Source: Aquila chrysaetos chrysaetos (Eukaryota; Chordata; Aves; Accipitriformes; Accipitridae). Taken from it: a stretch of DNA of 64,000 bases. The translations under genes were made by a program, and so were the position numbers. Shown here one piece after another: positions 1 to 12,931 of the stretch. The stretch lies in the NCBI RefSeq assembly GCF_900496995.4, contig NC_044009.1, forward strand, positions 34,371,505-34,435,504, written 5' to 3'. The notes under the pieces were generated by a model that ran no database searches, was not told where the DNA came from, and was given only the letters and a program-made list of their open reading frames with translations. Each line of letters starts with the position of its first letter. Positions within the stretch are counted from its first letter, which is position 1.

Positions 1-1292
1 CTAGGTTAAGGAGTATGCAATTATTATTTTGACATAGCACCTCCACAGTGGACTTAGATACCACAGTTTCAGAGGCCACATTTTCTGTGAGGGTTGTAAA
101 AATCCATACAATGATCTTACAATCAGACTGATCTACTTAATTATCATGCTCTTTACAAAAGTTAGCAGAAATGACAAATACTAGATGTGGGTGTAAACCA
201 CAAACACTTTCCAAGCATCAGACCTGCCTGCATAGGTGCATCTGCCATAGGTCCCATTCATGAAGTCCTGAGAAGCACCATGACTATGTTTTCCTCAAGG
301 TACAGGCCAGGCAAGATCAGCTGATGCAGCATGATGGTTATACACATAGGGAAGTGAGAGGGGCTAAAACCATTCTTATGTCCAGCCCCCTGCTGCTGCT
401 AGAACTATGAACATACAGAGCTGTGACATACCTGCGTTTCCCAATACATGTTTTCCACCCCAGTTCTTTTCAACCAAAATCTGATGATTTTCCAAATTTG
501 TTTGGGATTTCTGGAGTTTATCAGCTTGGCCAGAGATGTGGCATATCATTTCCAAATGGGCTGCTGCATGTCCAGAAATCTCAAATCAGTCACATAGCAT
601 ACAATTAGTAAATCCAGCCTTCTTGGCTGTGTCACATTCCTCGTGCATATACTGGAACACATACGGGCACAGGAAGTCCAACACATAGAGAAGGCATCAG
701 TTCGCATGCATGAAGATTATCAGGGCAGCAAATGTGCAGCAGTAGTTTTCAGATGTGTAAACCCACCATGCATATACCTGCACAAAACATATACACATAT
801 CTCTGTCTAAACAGAAATATGGCCATCATCGGCAAACATCAGCAGGCTCACTGTACACTTCACGCAAATTCTGAGTTTAAAAGTGAAGGAGAACTGAGGG
901 CTGAGACTGGAATCCAAATGGTTATAATGTTCAGAATGATGCAATTCCAGAGTTATGTTCTGAAACAAAACTGCAAATTCAAGAATGTTGAAATCCATAC
1001 TCTTAGATCGGGTCTCAAGAATATTCAGTCCTTGCGAAAGGACTGTTCATATGTGTATCTTGATGTCTTATAAGCAAGACTGAGGAGGAGACAAGATACC
1101 CAGGCTTCTACAATTAATCAACAGAGTTACATTCGATTACATTAAATCAAATGCAGTACCATGTAAAAATATTTCAGTACACTGCTTAATTTTCAAACAT
1201 GGTTTTCCAGCAACCATCTGAGTGTGCTAATTTTTGAGCCTGGAAGTAACCGATTTAATTATTACAATCTTGTTTCTTCTCCTCCCTTCCAG
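1..1292 (+). other. KCNH7: 3' part of the last KCNH7 intron
   Basis: No coding exon is recognisable here. The stretch ends in a pyrimidine-rich tract and an AG acceptor at 1291-1292, directly before the KCNH7 terminal exon. Short open frames at 423-608 and 732-1073 look like chance, with no family resemblance and no flanking splice signals that fit. The intron assignment is inferred from the exon that follows. Confidence 0.6.
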
Positions 1293-1559
1293 TGTCCTGA
1301 ATTTCTAGACCTTGAAAAATCAAAACTTAAATCCAAAGAATCCCTCTCAAGTGGAGTGCATCTTAACACAGCCTCGGAAGACAACCTGGCTTCTTTTTTA
1401 GATCAAGAACGTGACCAGTCTGTAGAGTGTCCCCCCCAGCATTGTAAAACTTATCTCCAGCCAATTAGGCACCCTTCCTTGCCAGAATCTTCACTAAGCA
1501 CTGTAGGAGTCTTGAGTCTTCATAGGCATGTTTCTGATCCTGGTCTTCCTGGGAAATAA
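1293..1559 (+). CDS. KCNH7: KCNH7 terminal coding exon (Kv11.3/ERG3 potassium channel C-terminus)
   Basis: This exon encodes the last 88 residues of the ether-a-go-go-related voltage-gated potassium channel Kv11.3, a plasma-membrane channel that opens as a tetramer. The frame begins at codon phase 0 with [13 protein letters not shown], contains [14 protein letters not shown], and ends [12 protein letters not shown] before TAA at 1557-1559. These strings are characteristic of the KCNH7 tail. The segment is the cytoplasmic C-terminal tail, downstream of the membrane segments and the cyclic-nucleotide-binding homology domain, which lie on exons left of the window. The acceptor is a good pyrimidine tract ending CCTTCCAG. 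The middle (around [12 protein letters not shown]) differs from the mammalian tail as I remember it, while both ends are conserved. Intact as far as visible. Confidence 0.93.
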   Translation, partial: CPEFLDLEKSKLKSKESLSSGVHLNTASEDNLASFLDQERDQSVECPPQHCKTYLQPIRHPSLPESSLSTVGVLSLHRHVSDPGLPGK

Positions 1560-2390
1560 TACTTTTATACTATTACTTCACATAAAAATGTAAGTGCTTT
1601 TAATGGCTGTTTTTCCTTTTTTTTGTATTTAAATCCTCTATACTTGACTCAGGGGCTACAAGGAATATACCATTATATGCAAAAGTACTGTATATTTTCC
1701 TAAATCTGAAGCTTGTAAGGTAAAGTTGAGCAGTTCTGATGTAAATATATATATATATATACACACACACACTAACTGTATGTTCCAAATGTAAAACTGC
1801 CAGCATTCTCAAGGCACCTTATATTTTTATTTTTTTTTAAATAACATGCATGTTCTGAAATTACAGTTTACGTTGCATGGAGATTACCATTTACTGCTGT
1901 CATGGAAATAGTATTTTATTGTGGATATGTCTTCAGAGCAAATAGGAGACCAATAACAATAATTCACATAGAAAAAACTCCTACCTATCCAAGCTAAAGT
2001 TCAAGCAAAATCTTCTTCTAGCTCACTTTTGAAAACTGATTTATCTTTCTTTAGTGAGCCTTTTACAATAAATCACAGTGATTCTGAACCTAGAAAAAGA
2101 ATAAGGTAACCAAATCTTATGGTTTTGAAACAATTAGGACAGAGAAACCAGCTTCCTTCCAAACCAGTTGAAGTAGGGCAGTATTTTAAGAGACAGGAAA
2201 ACTCTGCCACGTGCTGGAAAGTATCACCATAGGCCACATCCACAAAACTGCATTAATTGAATAATTTGTTTCCAGTACTTTTTTTTTTTTTTTTTTTTTT
2301 TTGTTAAATTGCATCATAGAAGTTAGCTGTCATGAGCAGGCAGGTACTCTTCATCTGTCACACAAACATAATCAAATGCAATAAATCTAA
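1560..2390 (+). other. KCNH7: Probable KCNH7 3' UTR with candidate polyadenylation signals
   Basis: AT-rich non-coding sequence follows the KCNH7 stop. Canonical AATAAA hexamers occur at 2067-2072 and 2380-2385, and either could end the transcript. A TA/CA dinucleotide run and a long T tract (about 2279-2302) lie inside. Where the mRNA ends cannot be read from sequence alone. Confidence 0.4.
1745..1772. repeat. (TA)n(CA)n microsatellite
   Basis: Alternating TA dinucleotides run directly into CA dinucleotides within the presumed KCNH7 3' UTR. This is a compound simple repeat and is likely to vary in length between individuals. Confidence 0.85.
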
Positions 2391-2549
2391 TTTCTATATA
2401 ATACAGAAGACTGTGTTCATTTTGTTCAATACAAATTATTAACAATCTGTTTAATTAAAAAGTACTTTACACATTTTTGTTTTATAATTATTAGGGTGGT
2501 TGTTTGCAGTTATCTGGTTTTACTGACTGGCCCCTCTACAATGATCCTA

Positions 2550-2755
2550 GATAGAGTATATATGTATGTGGACACATGCATAAACCACGCACACATTCCT
2601 GTATGTGTGCATGTGTGTATTTTATATATGTACATATGTGTGTACGTATGTGTGTATATATTTATATACACACATACACACAAGTGTGTGTATATACCTA
2701 CACTTACATGTAGGAGTATAGATATATAGAGAGAAATATATATATGTATATATGT
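2550..2755. repeat. Degenerate TATG/TGTG/CACA simple-repeat block with a perfect palindrome
   Basis: About 200 bases are made almost entirely of alternating purine-pyrimidine steps (TATG, TGTG, CACA, ATAT). At 2646-2677 a 15-base arm (GTATGTGTGTATATA) is followed, after TT, by its exact reverse complement. Open frames across this block on both strands are a by-product of the repeat and are not genes. Confidence 0.85.
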
Positions 2756-2759
2756 AAAA

Positions 2760-5700
2760 TCACTTTCAGGAGCAATTGTAAACTTTCTTATTACCAAACA
2801 AGTAAGCTTAGCTTGTGTCCAAAGCTGACTACGTTAGAATAAAATGATTTGAGATCCATAGGCTTTAAATACAGTATGTACTGTATGTGCATAATGCTTT
2901 GTGAATACTTAGATTTAATTTTATTAAAATATTATTCTGCTTCAAATGTTGTGTTTATTTTAGAAGGAACTGACCTTTTTATTACTGTTTCTAAATATTT
3001 AAACATGTTCACATGATTTTCGAATCTTAAAGCTTTAATGTGAAATTCCTCTAGGAAGAGAACTGGTTTCAGAAAAGCATGTAACCCAGTTAGCAAGGGA
3101 GCAGTTAAATTTTAACTAAAACCAAATTAAACCCTCTGTTCTAAACCAGTGCTACAGAGTAATGCAATAGTGGTCAACCCTCACATTAATAGATACATAC
3201 ATTATATGTTGGGGTCAGAATGATACATAAAATTTTTAGTCATACACAGCCAGTAGATAAACCCAAGGTGGCTGAATCTTGTCTCATTTAAAATTAGTGT
3301 GAGTGTTGAGCTACTGAGCAGGGCTCTGCTTTACCTTTGCATATAAAGACACAAAAAAGAATTAACTGAATAACTTTGTAAGTGAAAAGATAAACCAACC
3401 CTTCCCATAAAGATCAAATTTTCTTCTGCCTCATGCTACCGTTCATTGTTGAAAGGCCCAAATGCTACAACATGCTGACTGCTCTTACTTCTACCACGAC
3501 AACAGGAGGTCTGCACTGCTTAGTGCCTTGCAGGATCAGATCCTAGGTGACAGCATCATTGGGCCAGTCAGAATCTCTGCCTGCATATACTCCGCTGAAA
3601 CAGGGGTGCTGAGTAACAAAGTGAAATAGATTCTGCTTTTCTTTTTTTTTTAAATAGCAAGCGTTAACAACTTCTGCTCTATCTCAATCTAGTAACTAAT
3701 ATTAATGTCTGTTACAAAAAACAAGCTATCACATTTTCTAAAAAAGTATTTGTGGTTATGCTACATTTAAAACAGTCTGGTATAAATTAAAAATAAAATT
3801 AACAGAAAAAGTATAATGCATGAGCATTGCTTTACAAAATGCCTTTTGTCCAATTTCATCACTTGGTATTTCACATTAATGCAAAGAGACTGAGCAAAAC
3901 AGGTGGATTGGGGAAAGAGTGTTGGGGAAGAGGAAAAGCAACAACTATTTCAATTAGTCCAAGTGAAGGAAAATCTCCATCCCTTACTCCTTTTCTTGGC
4001 TCAAAGAGGCTTTGTTCCTTCCCTTCTGTTTGTCTGTATTTATCAAGAAGAAAAATCTGAAATGGGGGCAACTAAGGGAGACTTTGCAAAGTTATGGAGA
4101 TTCTAAGCTCCCTAGACATCTGCCAATGAATGAAGAAACAAAACATGAAAGATGACAACTTGGTTGGCAATACTCTAGCTGCCCCTTCCCTGCCAAAGAA
4201 GGATCTGCCTTCTCAGATACCTTCTTTTCTTGTTGAGGTACAGTGAAGCACATGAAGACCCACTGCTTCAAGCTTTTTTCTTCTAGAGAAAGGTACAAAC
4301 CATTGTTTTTGAAAATGTGTTAATTTTCTAAACAGCAGAAATTGTCTCTCTTATTTTTGGTTTGGTATTTTTTTTCTGGGTAGGGTTCCCTTTAAGTCCA
4401 GTCTGTTTCTGACTTGATAGAAATGGGTCTGTGTTAACCAAATCAAGCTGGGAATAATGTAAGAGTTGCATATCCACACATCACAATACACAGCTGTAAC
4501 ATATCCATAGAGGCTTTCAGGACTTTAGGAGATAAGTTTTGTTCTTGCTTGAGCTTAGGAACACTCATCTTGGCTATTTACATTTAAAACCTGTGGCTAA
4601 AAATATGCATAAATTATAACTTGTAGATACACAGAAGTATCCTGGAATGTATCCAGCTAATGTAACTGAAGTATCAAAGCAATTGGGACAGTAACTCCAA
4701 ATGTGAAAGGTGAGATGGTACAAATCAGCAGAGCTCTTCATGAAGTTCCTTAGCTTCTACCAGCTGTGGGTCTAGTTCAATGTTTAAAGCAAATGATAGA
4801 TTGTGATGCTTTTCAACATTTAAGCTGTGCAGCAACCTGCACCATTTGCATGTGCATGTCCATCTACATGCACAAAGTTACAGTAATACACGTAAGTCAT
4901 GTGTCTTGACCTACCTAACTCTGGGGTTTCCAGGAAGCACATGACCAACTGCATGCCCTTCTCTCCTTTCATGCTCCCCCTCTGTATACTCAGCAAACAC
5001 ATGTTTTCTGGTCTCCCATCTCACAGCTGCTGCCCATGGATGAACCTGTCTTCCCTTTTCCTGCTGCAGATTGTGTCCTAGCAATCTCCTCTCTCTGGTG
5101 AGCACAAGTCACTCATCAGAGCTTCTGCGTGACTCACCAACATTTTAAGTAACATACAAAAATCTGAAAAGCAGTGCTTCGCATGGACTCTGGCTGCCTG
5201 CTTAGGTGAAGCAACTTGAGTTTTGCCCACAGGTGAATTGTGTGTACTCCCATTTGGGAGCTGCTGAGCTAGCCTGGACACAAATAGCATAGTGGGAGAC
5301 TGCAATAGCAGCATAGCAGAAGGCATGACTCTTCGACGTAATACCACACCTGCAGATTAGAAGCTTTGATGTTTCTATACTCTTCTGTTAAATATTCTTG
5401 CACTGTGAACAGACTCTACGCTAGTATTTAAGGTTGGACTGTTCATATGTTGACTTAAATCAGAAATAACTAATTCCAGTGCAGCCAGAAGTTATATATT
5501 ATCACATTTTTCATCAGATTGGGAATTGGATCTAGCGGGCACCTCCTCTCCATTTATGTACAGGCTCTCTCTGTATTCACATACAGAATTTTTGTGGCAT
5601 CAATAGTACAGTGGTATTTTCAATATTGCTGAGATAGTACAAAAATTAACTTTACTAAAGAAAACCTAAGAATTTTTCTCCACAAACACATCTGCACAAA

Positions 5701-8700
5701 CTCCTCAAATGCACCACATACGTGTGATATATTCCAAGCTGGTTGTACCGAGACATAACACATAGCAGTTTGTAATTCATTGGTACATTGCCAACTTCAA
5801 ATCCTTGTCATTAAATAATTTTTACATTTTGGGGGTAGTATTATAGACATTATTTTCCTCCCTCTTAAATTTTTCAGAATCTCAAATTGATGGTATTTTG
5901 TCACAGCAAAAGCAAATGGCTTCTAAAAGGCTACAATTCCCAGAGTTCTTAGCTCCTGTAGAGCCATATAATTATATCCAGTCACCTGGAATTGACTAAA
6001 ACCCAGTAAAATTTTGACAATGAGAGAAAAGATGGAAATGAACAGACAGCATTTCTGAAAAAGCATTATTAATTATGCTGACATTGTACACGATTTTAGC
6101 ATCTCCTGACTGTTAAATGTGAAGTTCTGCTGCGTTTTGTTAATTAAGAGACTAGGCACAATGAATTTCTAGGTAGCAAAGACTTAACTGATCAAAATCC
6201 AAAAAACTGGAAGCTCCTGCTTCCGATGAATCTCACTGTTTCTAGCTAATGACAAAGCTATTGTAAGACAGTCTTCTTTGGAAAAACTGTTAGATTAACT
6301 TCATCTATGGACACTCCAAGCATGATTCACACTTTCTAGTTATTTAAAGGTTTAAAAAAAAGCCTGCATAGTTAAACTGACATCAAATGTTGATGCATGA
6401 AGCAGAAATGCAACCAGTTTTTTAGTTTTTTTCATTCAGACAGTCTTTTAGAACAGGGCAATTCTATTCTTTTAGCATTCTTTCAACCTAGATGAAACCG
6501 AGCCATTAAAGTTTTAGTAAAATATAGGATATCCACAAGAGCTCAAAGATAAGCCTCATAGCCAGAAATAAAGAGTAGATATCAAAATTTACTATCTTAA
6601 CATCCAAATCCTTCACAGAAGGTTAGTGAAGACATGAGACAAGCCTAATGGAAGATAACTGCCATTCAAACATTAGCATTTACTTCGTGTTTTGAAACCT
6701 CTGGTTGCCACATATTTCCAAGAATGAGAAAGCAGTGGCCCAGCAGATGAGACATACAAACTCACACAGCAGGTTTCACATTCAAGGAGGCAGTTAGAAG
6801 CAACCAACCACTCCTCTTCAGTTCTGATTCCCAGAGTTTTGTCTTCTCTTTCATGAAGACTGACATTTCTGAGGCTCAGCACCCATAGCACTGAGCTCTT
6901 CTGAGAAGGAAGCAATGCTTGTCACTAAGCCCCGTTACCATACAGGTTATGCATTCCCTGCACTACATCTGTTGCAGAACAATGAACTTTGCTTGTAGAA
7001 AATTGCTGCCAAGTTAATCTTGTGCTATCCATGGTCAAGTCCAAATTAATTCTGTTTAAGTCAAAGAGATAGCTGCCCTCCACTTCTTGACAAACAGAGG
7101 CTCCAGATTCCATATGAGTTAACAGTGGTGTACTAAGGACATTACAGTGACCAACAAAGCAGGAAACACTAACCTGGTGCCTATATTCACTAACAGGAAC
7201 AACTACAAAGTGAATTAAAATGGGTCTAATACACAAGGTCTGTGTGCTGAGGCTACTGGTTTGTGGGTTTGAGGGTTTTTTTATTTTTGGTTGTTTTATT
7301 TTGTTTTGTTTTTAAACTGAGTAATTTGTGACACTTTATTCAAACCCGCACCATTACTTGCAGCTGCTCCAAATGGTTGCAATTATGCATTTAATAAAGT
7401 TCCCAGAGTTGGGTAGGGTTCTTCTTCCCCTCATTTTTTGCACACAAACAAAAATGCAACTTCGATGCTCCTATTAATTCTTACCTCATTATCACAAATG
7501 CAAACCCCACTAAAATACAGGGGGATACATCTGTTTGATCTGTAGTATCTAGTGCCCATGCACAAACAGCAAGGGACCTAGTCTCACTTTCAAATTTAAT
7601 GTCAAATTTTTAATGAAGATACTGGTAAACTGTAAAATTGATTCAGATTGGAGACAGACTTCGTATGCAGCCATTGGCATATTTTCAACAGCTGTCCAGA
7701 CACAGAATTAATTTTTAACTAGCTTCTTACTTGGAATAGAAAGAGCATGCAGAAGGTCCTTTAACATGATTACTCTGAACCTAAAATTTCCTTCATTTTT
7801 ATTAGGAATGATATGTATTTATATCATACAGCAGTTCTGGTATCACTTATATACTACATCTACTCTATACATCTTTTTTTTTTTTTCTAGACTTGAAAAA
7901 GAGTATACTAGAAGTTAAACAGCAAATAGCTTAATGGTAAAAAAACAAAACAAAACAAAAAAAAAACCAAGATCCACAGAATAGATCACATACGAAAATC
8001 AAGACAATACCGACTTTTATCAATACTAAAGGAGCATGTCCCAGAGCTTGTAATTGCATGAAGGCATCATTATAGCAAGCTTACTTTTTCTCACTGTACC
8101 TCTACGTATGAGTAGTAGATAGAATTGCATTATAAATGAAGAAACATTTTTCTTCATCTAACTATTTGGGGGTCTTTTAATGCCCACTTGGGAAGTTCTT
8201 TAATTATTAATGAATGCAGAATATGGCTATTCTCTTTGGAATGGAAATTAGATGGACCAAATTAAAGCCTCCTGCAGGAGGCATTTGCCCCTTCTATGCA
8301 TTATTTACATTTTCTATACTGAAACTTTATGATATTGTAAAGTCGGAAATACAAAGAAAGTTTTGAAAACTTAGTCTAGATAAATACTTCACTACTATAA
8401 GCTGTAGCAAATCCTGTTTGTGTAACAGGTTTTTGTATAATGCAGTTAATATAAGTTATTATTTTGCTTTCAGAAAAGATCTCCTGGAAAATTGTTTACT
8501 GTACAAATAAAAGCACTTGTATACTGCACACATTCAGTATTTATATCACCATGAAAACTTATTTGCAAGAAATCTAAATATGCACAAATAAATGTAATGC
8601 ACTTATTTCAATCATAAGCAACAGAGTGTGAACATTTCATTTGTGACTGATTTGAGTTTAGTTACTATAATGCAAACACCCCTAACAGGGATCCAAAAAG

Positions 8701-11314
8701 GTTGAAGATGTATCTGTACCAAAAACATTGAGCAAAAAAAGAATTTATTTAGTATACTCATAACACCATGGGAATAAACATAAAAGCACAGGATTACACA
8801 GGAGACCACTCACTGGCTTGAAGCACACAGAGTAGATAAAGACATAGAAAGAGACCTTTTCAGAAAATCCTATGCACACAGCGATCTCCATGTATCACAC
8901 TGACCTCCATCCCTCAGGTAGAACTGGAAGTTATATCCATGTCTACTTCCTCTGACTTTGCCGACCGAGGAATTCAACATAACTTCTAGTTACAAAATCT
9001 GTGTAATAAAGCTGACAATTGCTATCCATTGAGGCCCAGATCTTCACAAAATATTTTTATCAAAAGTGCTGTCTAAATCTCTGTCTTCAAGCCAGATAAT
9101 TCCTTTGCTTGAATCATTTTCTTTTAGAGAATTTAGAGTGAATCATGGAATGGGTTTACCATGCAAGACCTATTCAGCAAGTGATTTTACTGATCCAGAT
9201 GAATAGTCATTGAAAGCTTTTGAGACAAGCTGAGCTCTTAAAAAGAAAATAAAAATAAAAAAAACAAAACAAAAAAACAAACCAACAGACAAACAAAAAA
9301 CACCACACCAAAAAAACCCAGACCACCACACCCACAGATCTCCTTGGGAAAAGCCTTAGGTGGGATTAAAAAAAAAAATACAACAGTTGAAGGCCATTCC
9401 AGCTGTATTCAAATAGTATTATCTGACCTTGCCTCACAAAAAAAACACTGTATTGCAACAAGCTGGAGCAGTAAAAGTTTTACCTAGAATATTTTGGGTT
9501 TTTAATGGAATCGACTGATCTAGTTTCTCCAAACCAGCAGAATTTTTCAGAGTATGCCACCTGAGACAGTATGTCACTACTAATGAAAAAAACCATATAT
9601 AGCATTTAGGGTGTCTCATGTTTTATTTGTGTAAGCAAGCTACCCATTTATAAGACACAGCCTATTATGTATGACCATAAGCTTTTCCTTTTCACTAAGC
9701 TCTTGAACTTAACAGAGAAATTTACTTGTCTGGAATTATACATGTACAGATAAAAAAAGCCATGCTTCTAAATATAGTAAAATGCAAAAAATATTTATTG
9801 CTGTGAATCATGCACTTAAAAATCTAAGTATTCATTCAAAGCACATTGTCTTGTCAAGCAGAAAGGTTAAAAACTATATAATAGCTTCCATTTACAGCAG
9901 TTCTTCCAAACATGACCTTCTGACAGGTTGGTGGTCCTCTTTTCCTCCAGCAGTTCAGCACCCAGAATACCATGGTGCACTGCAAGAACTAGAAGCAGCA
10001 GCAATAGGCAAGTCAGTGTTTGGAGATTTTGGAAGCGACAAGTACAATTACACTAACCATCAGTGAGATTCAAAAGGAATGGCCTACTTCCATCCTGACA
10101 AATGGAGGGAACCACAAGTTTAAGTATTAGAATTAACTTATCTACTAGATGAAAAGCATTCACAAAATTGTATGAAGAGATAGTCAAGGCTGCTTTTGGA
10201 TTTTTAGCAACAAAACTGATTCCTTAATCTCATTTCACAGTATTAGTTAGAGCATTTCCAAAAATTATTCAGTCAGCTGAACAGTTCACATCTTGCTACC
10301 TACAGTCTACCAATAACTTCACATAGCAATAAAGTAGTTAACTAACAAGCAGGACTATTCACAATAATAATGTGCAGTAGAATAGAAGAGCAGTGAATAT
10401 CAGCTAAAGAATTATGCTTTCAATATTAAGATGCAAGTTGAATTATATGTTAATACTAAGATAAATTATTTTTACAGATATTTTGATGATTTCATTACAG
10501 TTGCATGCATTAAGTTAAAAACATTAAGTTAAACACACCATCAGGAATGATGACCATACCTTTATCTTAATTTTCCTTTCCAGAAACTGTGAAAGTTTAA
10601 TAGAAGCCCTGATTTCTAATGCTTACACTGCTAGTGGTCAGCTTAACATGAATGAAGCTACTCTGTAAAATTACAAAGTGCAAGACATGCAAATCAAATA
10701 AAGCAGTTACACAAATAATGCATCTCCACAATCAGTATTTACACCCCATTATAAATGCTCAAACAAAATGAGTATTAAAAGTTATCAGTTTAAGAGAATT
10801 TAAAATTCAATTTTCTCATAATCACCAACAGCTTCAAAGTGATGCCAAGATTCCACTGAAGTCCTAATATGTACAAGCATATCTCCTACATGAATAACTC
10901 TTCAATTTTCTAATCTGAATGCTGAAAGGTCATTTTAAAAAAAGAATTAGAAGTTTGTAATTTGTATTATTTTTAATAATTAGTTTCAGCAATGACAGTG
11001 ACCATGAATTCATTTTTTAAATCCAATTTAAAAGAGAAACAAAAAACATTCAAGTAGCCTGACACTAAAAATACCCCCCCCCCTTTTTTTTTCCAGTCTG
11101 TCTACTACCGAACCAACTGATATATTAACTTACTACCTTGTAGTAGCCTCCTTAACATCATCGTTTAATTTTTGAAGGGTGACAGAATTAGATCAGGCAT
11201 TAAAGCCCAGTCTTCTCAACTTTGCACCTCAGAAGGCAAGGCAGTGGTGGTAACCTCTCCTTAACATTGAGCTATACCTGCCTGGCTGCCATAGCAAAAC
11301 ACTCAGTATCTTAC
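2760..11314. other. Long intergenic stretch, no gene recognised
   Basis: About 8.5 kb of AT-rich DNA lies between the KCNH7 end and the first grancalcin exon. If GCA were intact, its exons 4-8 (EF-hands 2-5 and the 3' UTR) should be here on the minus strand. I looked for the reverse complements of the conserved penta-EF-hand blocks (around FKELW, DGSGT, DDYVACC and YDDF) and saw none. Short homopolymer and A-rich tracts (for example 7270-7312, 7930-7970, 9240-9330) and scattered chance frames under about 100 codons are all that stand out. Confidence 0.5.
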
Positions 11315-11384
11315 AATAATAGGTTCTGCTGATTTCAGACTGCATTAGGTATCTCTGCAGTTTTTCGGCATCTGCTTCTCCATC
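11315..11384 (-). pseudogene. GCA: GCA (grancalcin) exon 3 remnant, first EF-hand
   Basis: Read on the minus strand, a CTACAG acceptor precedes a 70-nt frame encoding DGEADAEKLQRYLMQSEIS plus RTYY, ending at a TATT/GTAAGA donor. Human grancalcin exon 3 reads DGEVDAEELQRCLTQSGIN followed by GTYS, so length and phase match. Grancalcin is a calcium-binding penta-EF-hand protein of leukocytes. The last glutamate of the first EF loop (EEL in the family), a key calcium ligand, is lysine here (EKL), and several usually invariant positions differ (C to Y, G to E, G to R). Frame and splice sites are intact, so the exon itself is not broken. I call it a pseudogene because of these changes together with the exon 2 defect and the missing downstream exons. 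A fast-evolving but functional gene is the alternative. Confidence 0.6.
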
Positions 11385-11907
11385 CTGTAGAACAAATGCA
11401 CGCATTTGTCACCATTGAACAATTCACATTTAACTTGCAAAAAATATCAGTAATTATTAATGCATTAGATTACCTGTACGATACCTTAAATGTTCTTATA
11501 TTGTTAAATAGTCACCATAAGAGAAGAGCACTTGATCTAAACTGGAAGCAGTAAGCAGAATTCTCTGCTTAAAGCATATCAATGGCAGTGAGCAGGTAAC
11601 CAGGTAATTAAACATCCACTAAATGTATTCAAAAACACTATGAAAGTTACAGCATTTTCTAATGTAGAATTTACATGTGAAGATAATCAGCAAGTTGATT
11701 AAGATTATGACACCTTTGTTTTCAATACTTGGTATCCAAATTGTTAGCATTTCCACTTTGAAATAATTAATAGATGCTTTTACCAATCAAATCTCCTCTT
11801 GTTATTCACCTAGTCCAGGGATGTGAAGCAGAAATAGAAGCACTGAGGCCCAGAGCCTATGCAATTTAAAATATAAAGAGAAAAAAAGAAGCCACTCTAA
11901 TCTAAAA

Positions 11908-12130
11908 AAGGTCACTCACCTGTAACTGGAGATCTTCCAATACATTGCTTCTGCAGATCTATGTTCTTAATAAGGTGCATGTCAGCACCACAGCAGCCAG
12001 AACCATCTCATAATCTGTGGGGCTGCGCACATGACCTCTGTGAATCCTTGCCACCTTCCATTGGTCTTTTTCCCCATATTGAACTACTGAATTCCCTGAC
12101 TATTACTCCTTTTAACACGTAACATTGCAG
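11908..12130. repeat. Possible ancient MITE-like or SINE-like relic
   Basis: The start (AAGGTCACTCACCTGTAACT, then GGAGATCTTC) resembles the terminal sequence of old non-autonomous repeats I remember from turtles and crocodilians. The resemblance is from memory only, and no target duplication or inverted terminus could be confirmed. It lies in the interval between GCA exons 3 and 2. Confidence 0.25.
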
Positions 12131-12931
12131 TGGTCATATTACCATCTGTAAGTCATACGAATGTTAACGCAGACTCTTGGAATACAACTCCTATCACTAT
12201 CTATTAACAACATTATAAAAATATCTACAGTATGTAATACTTTTTAAAAAAACACCATGTAACTTTTCAAAGCCAGCACATCCCATTCATATCTACAAAA
12301 AATAGGTTGAGTCTCATAACATTTACAAGCCTGCCCTCCACTCTAAAAATTGTGTGATCTCAAAGAACATAAACGTCAGATTTAGAACCTCATGCCAGAA
12401 GAAATACCTTGCAAAACACGCATCAACCATTCTGGAGACTTCAGTTCCTTGGGACGCTAACCTGGGAGGTTATATGTCTGCATTATACTTTCCTAGCCAA
12501 GTTCCATATGCAGTACAGAACAAAGTTAAACAAAATCCTAGTCTCCAAAGTTTCACAACTGGCTTTTAAGATTGTGTTATCTGCATACAGAATTATAGCA
12601 CTAACACGTATAATAAGGTACAGCGAACCTAAGGAAGAAACACTATTTCAAGATGGCAGTGAGAATCTGAATGTGAACTGCCAACGTATTTTGATTAATT
12701 TTATGTTATTAAACAGTAAAATGTCTATCAAGTCTGTAGTACTGTAAACTCTACTGTCAACTATAATTACAATTATTGTTGAAAACTGTACATTTTACCT
12801 GAAGAGGAATGATTATCACTGGGAACATTAAGCTAAAATATTTCTACTGAAGAAAAAAAGCATGAAAAAAAACTTTACTAGGGTTGTTATTCACAGCTGA
12901 TTATACAGTTATACTGTTTATATTATCTTAT

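Noticed and set aside
2496-2797. Tyr/Ile/His-rich frames on both strands
   Set aside because: Translations of the TATG/CACA simple repeat.
9782-10066. 94-codon + frame ending GSDKYNYTNHQ
   Set aside because: Checked as a possible exon of GCA or another gene on either strand; there is no similarity to the family and no fitting splice signals.
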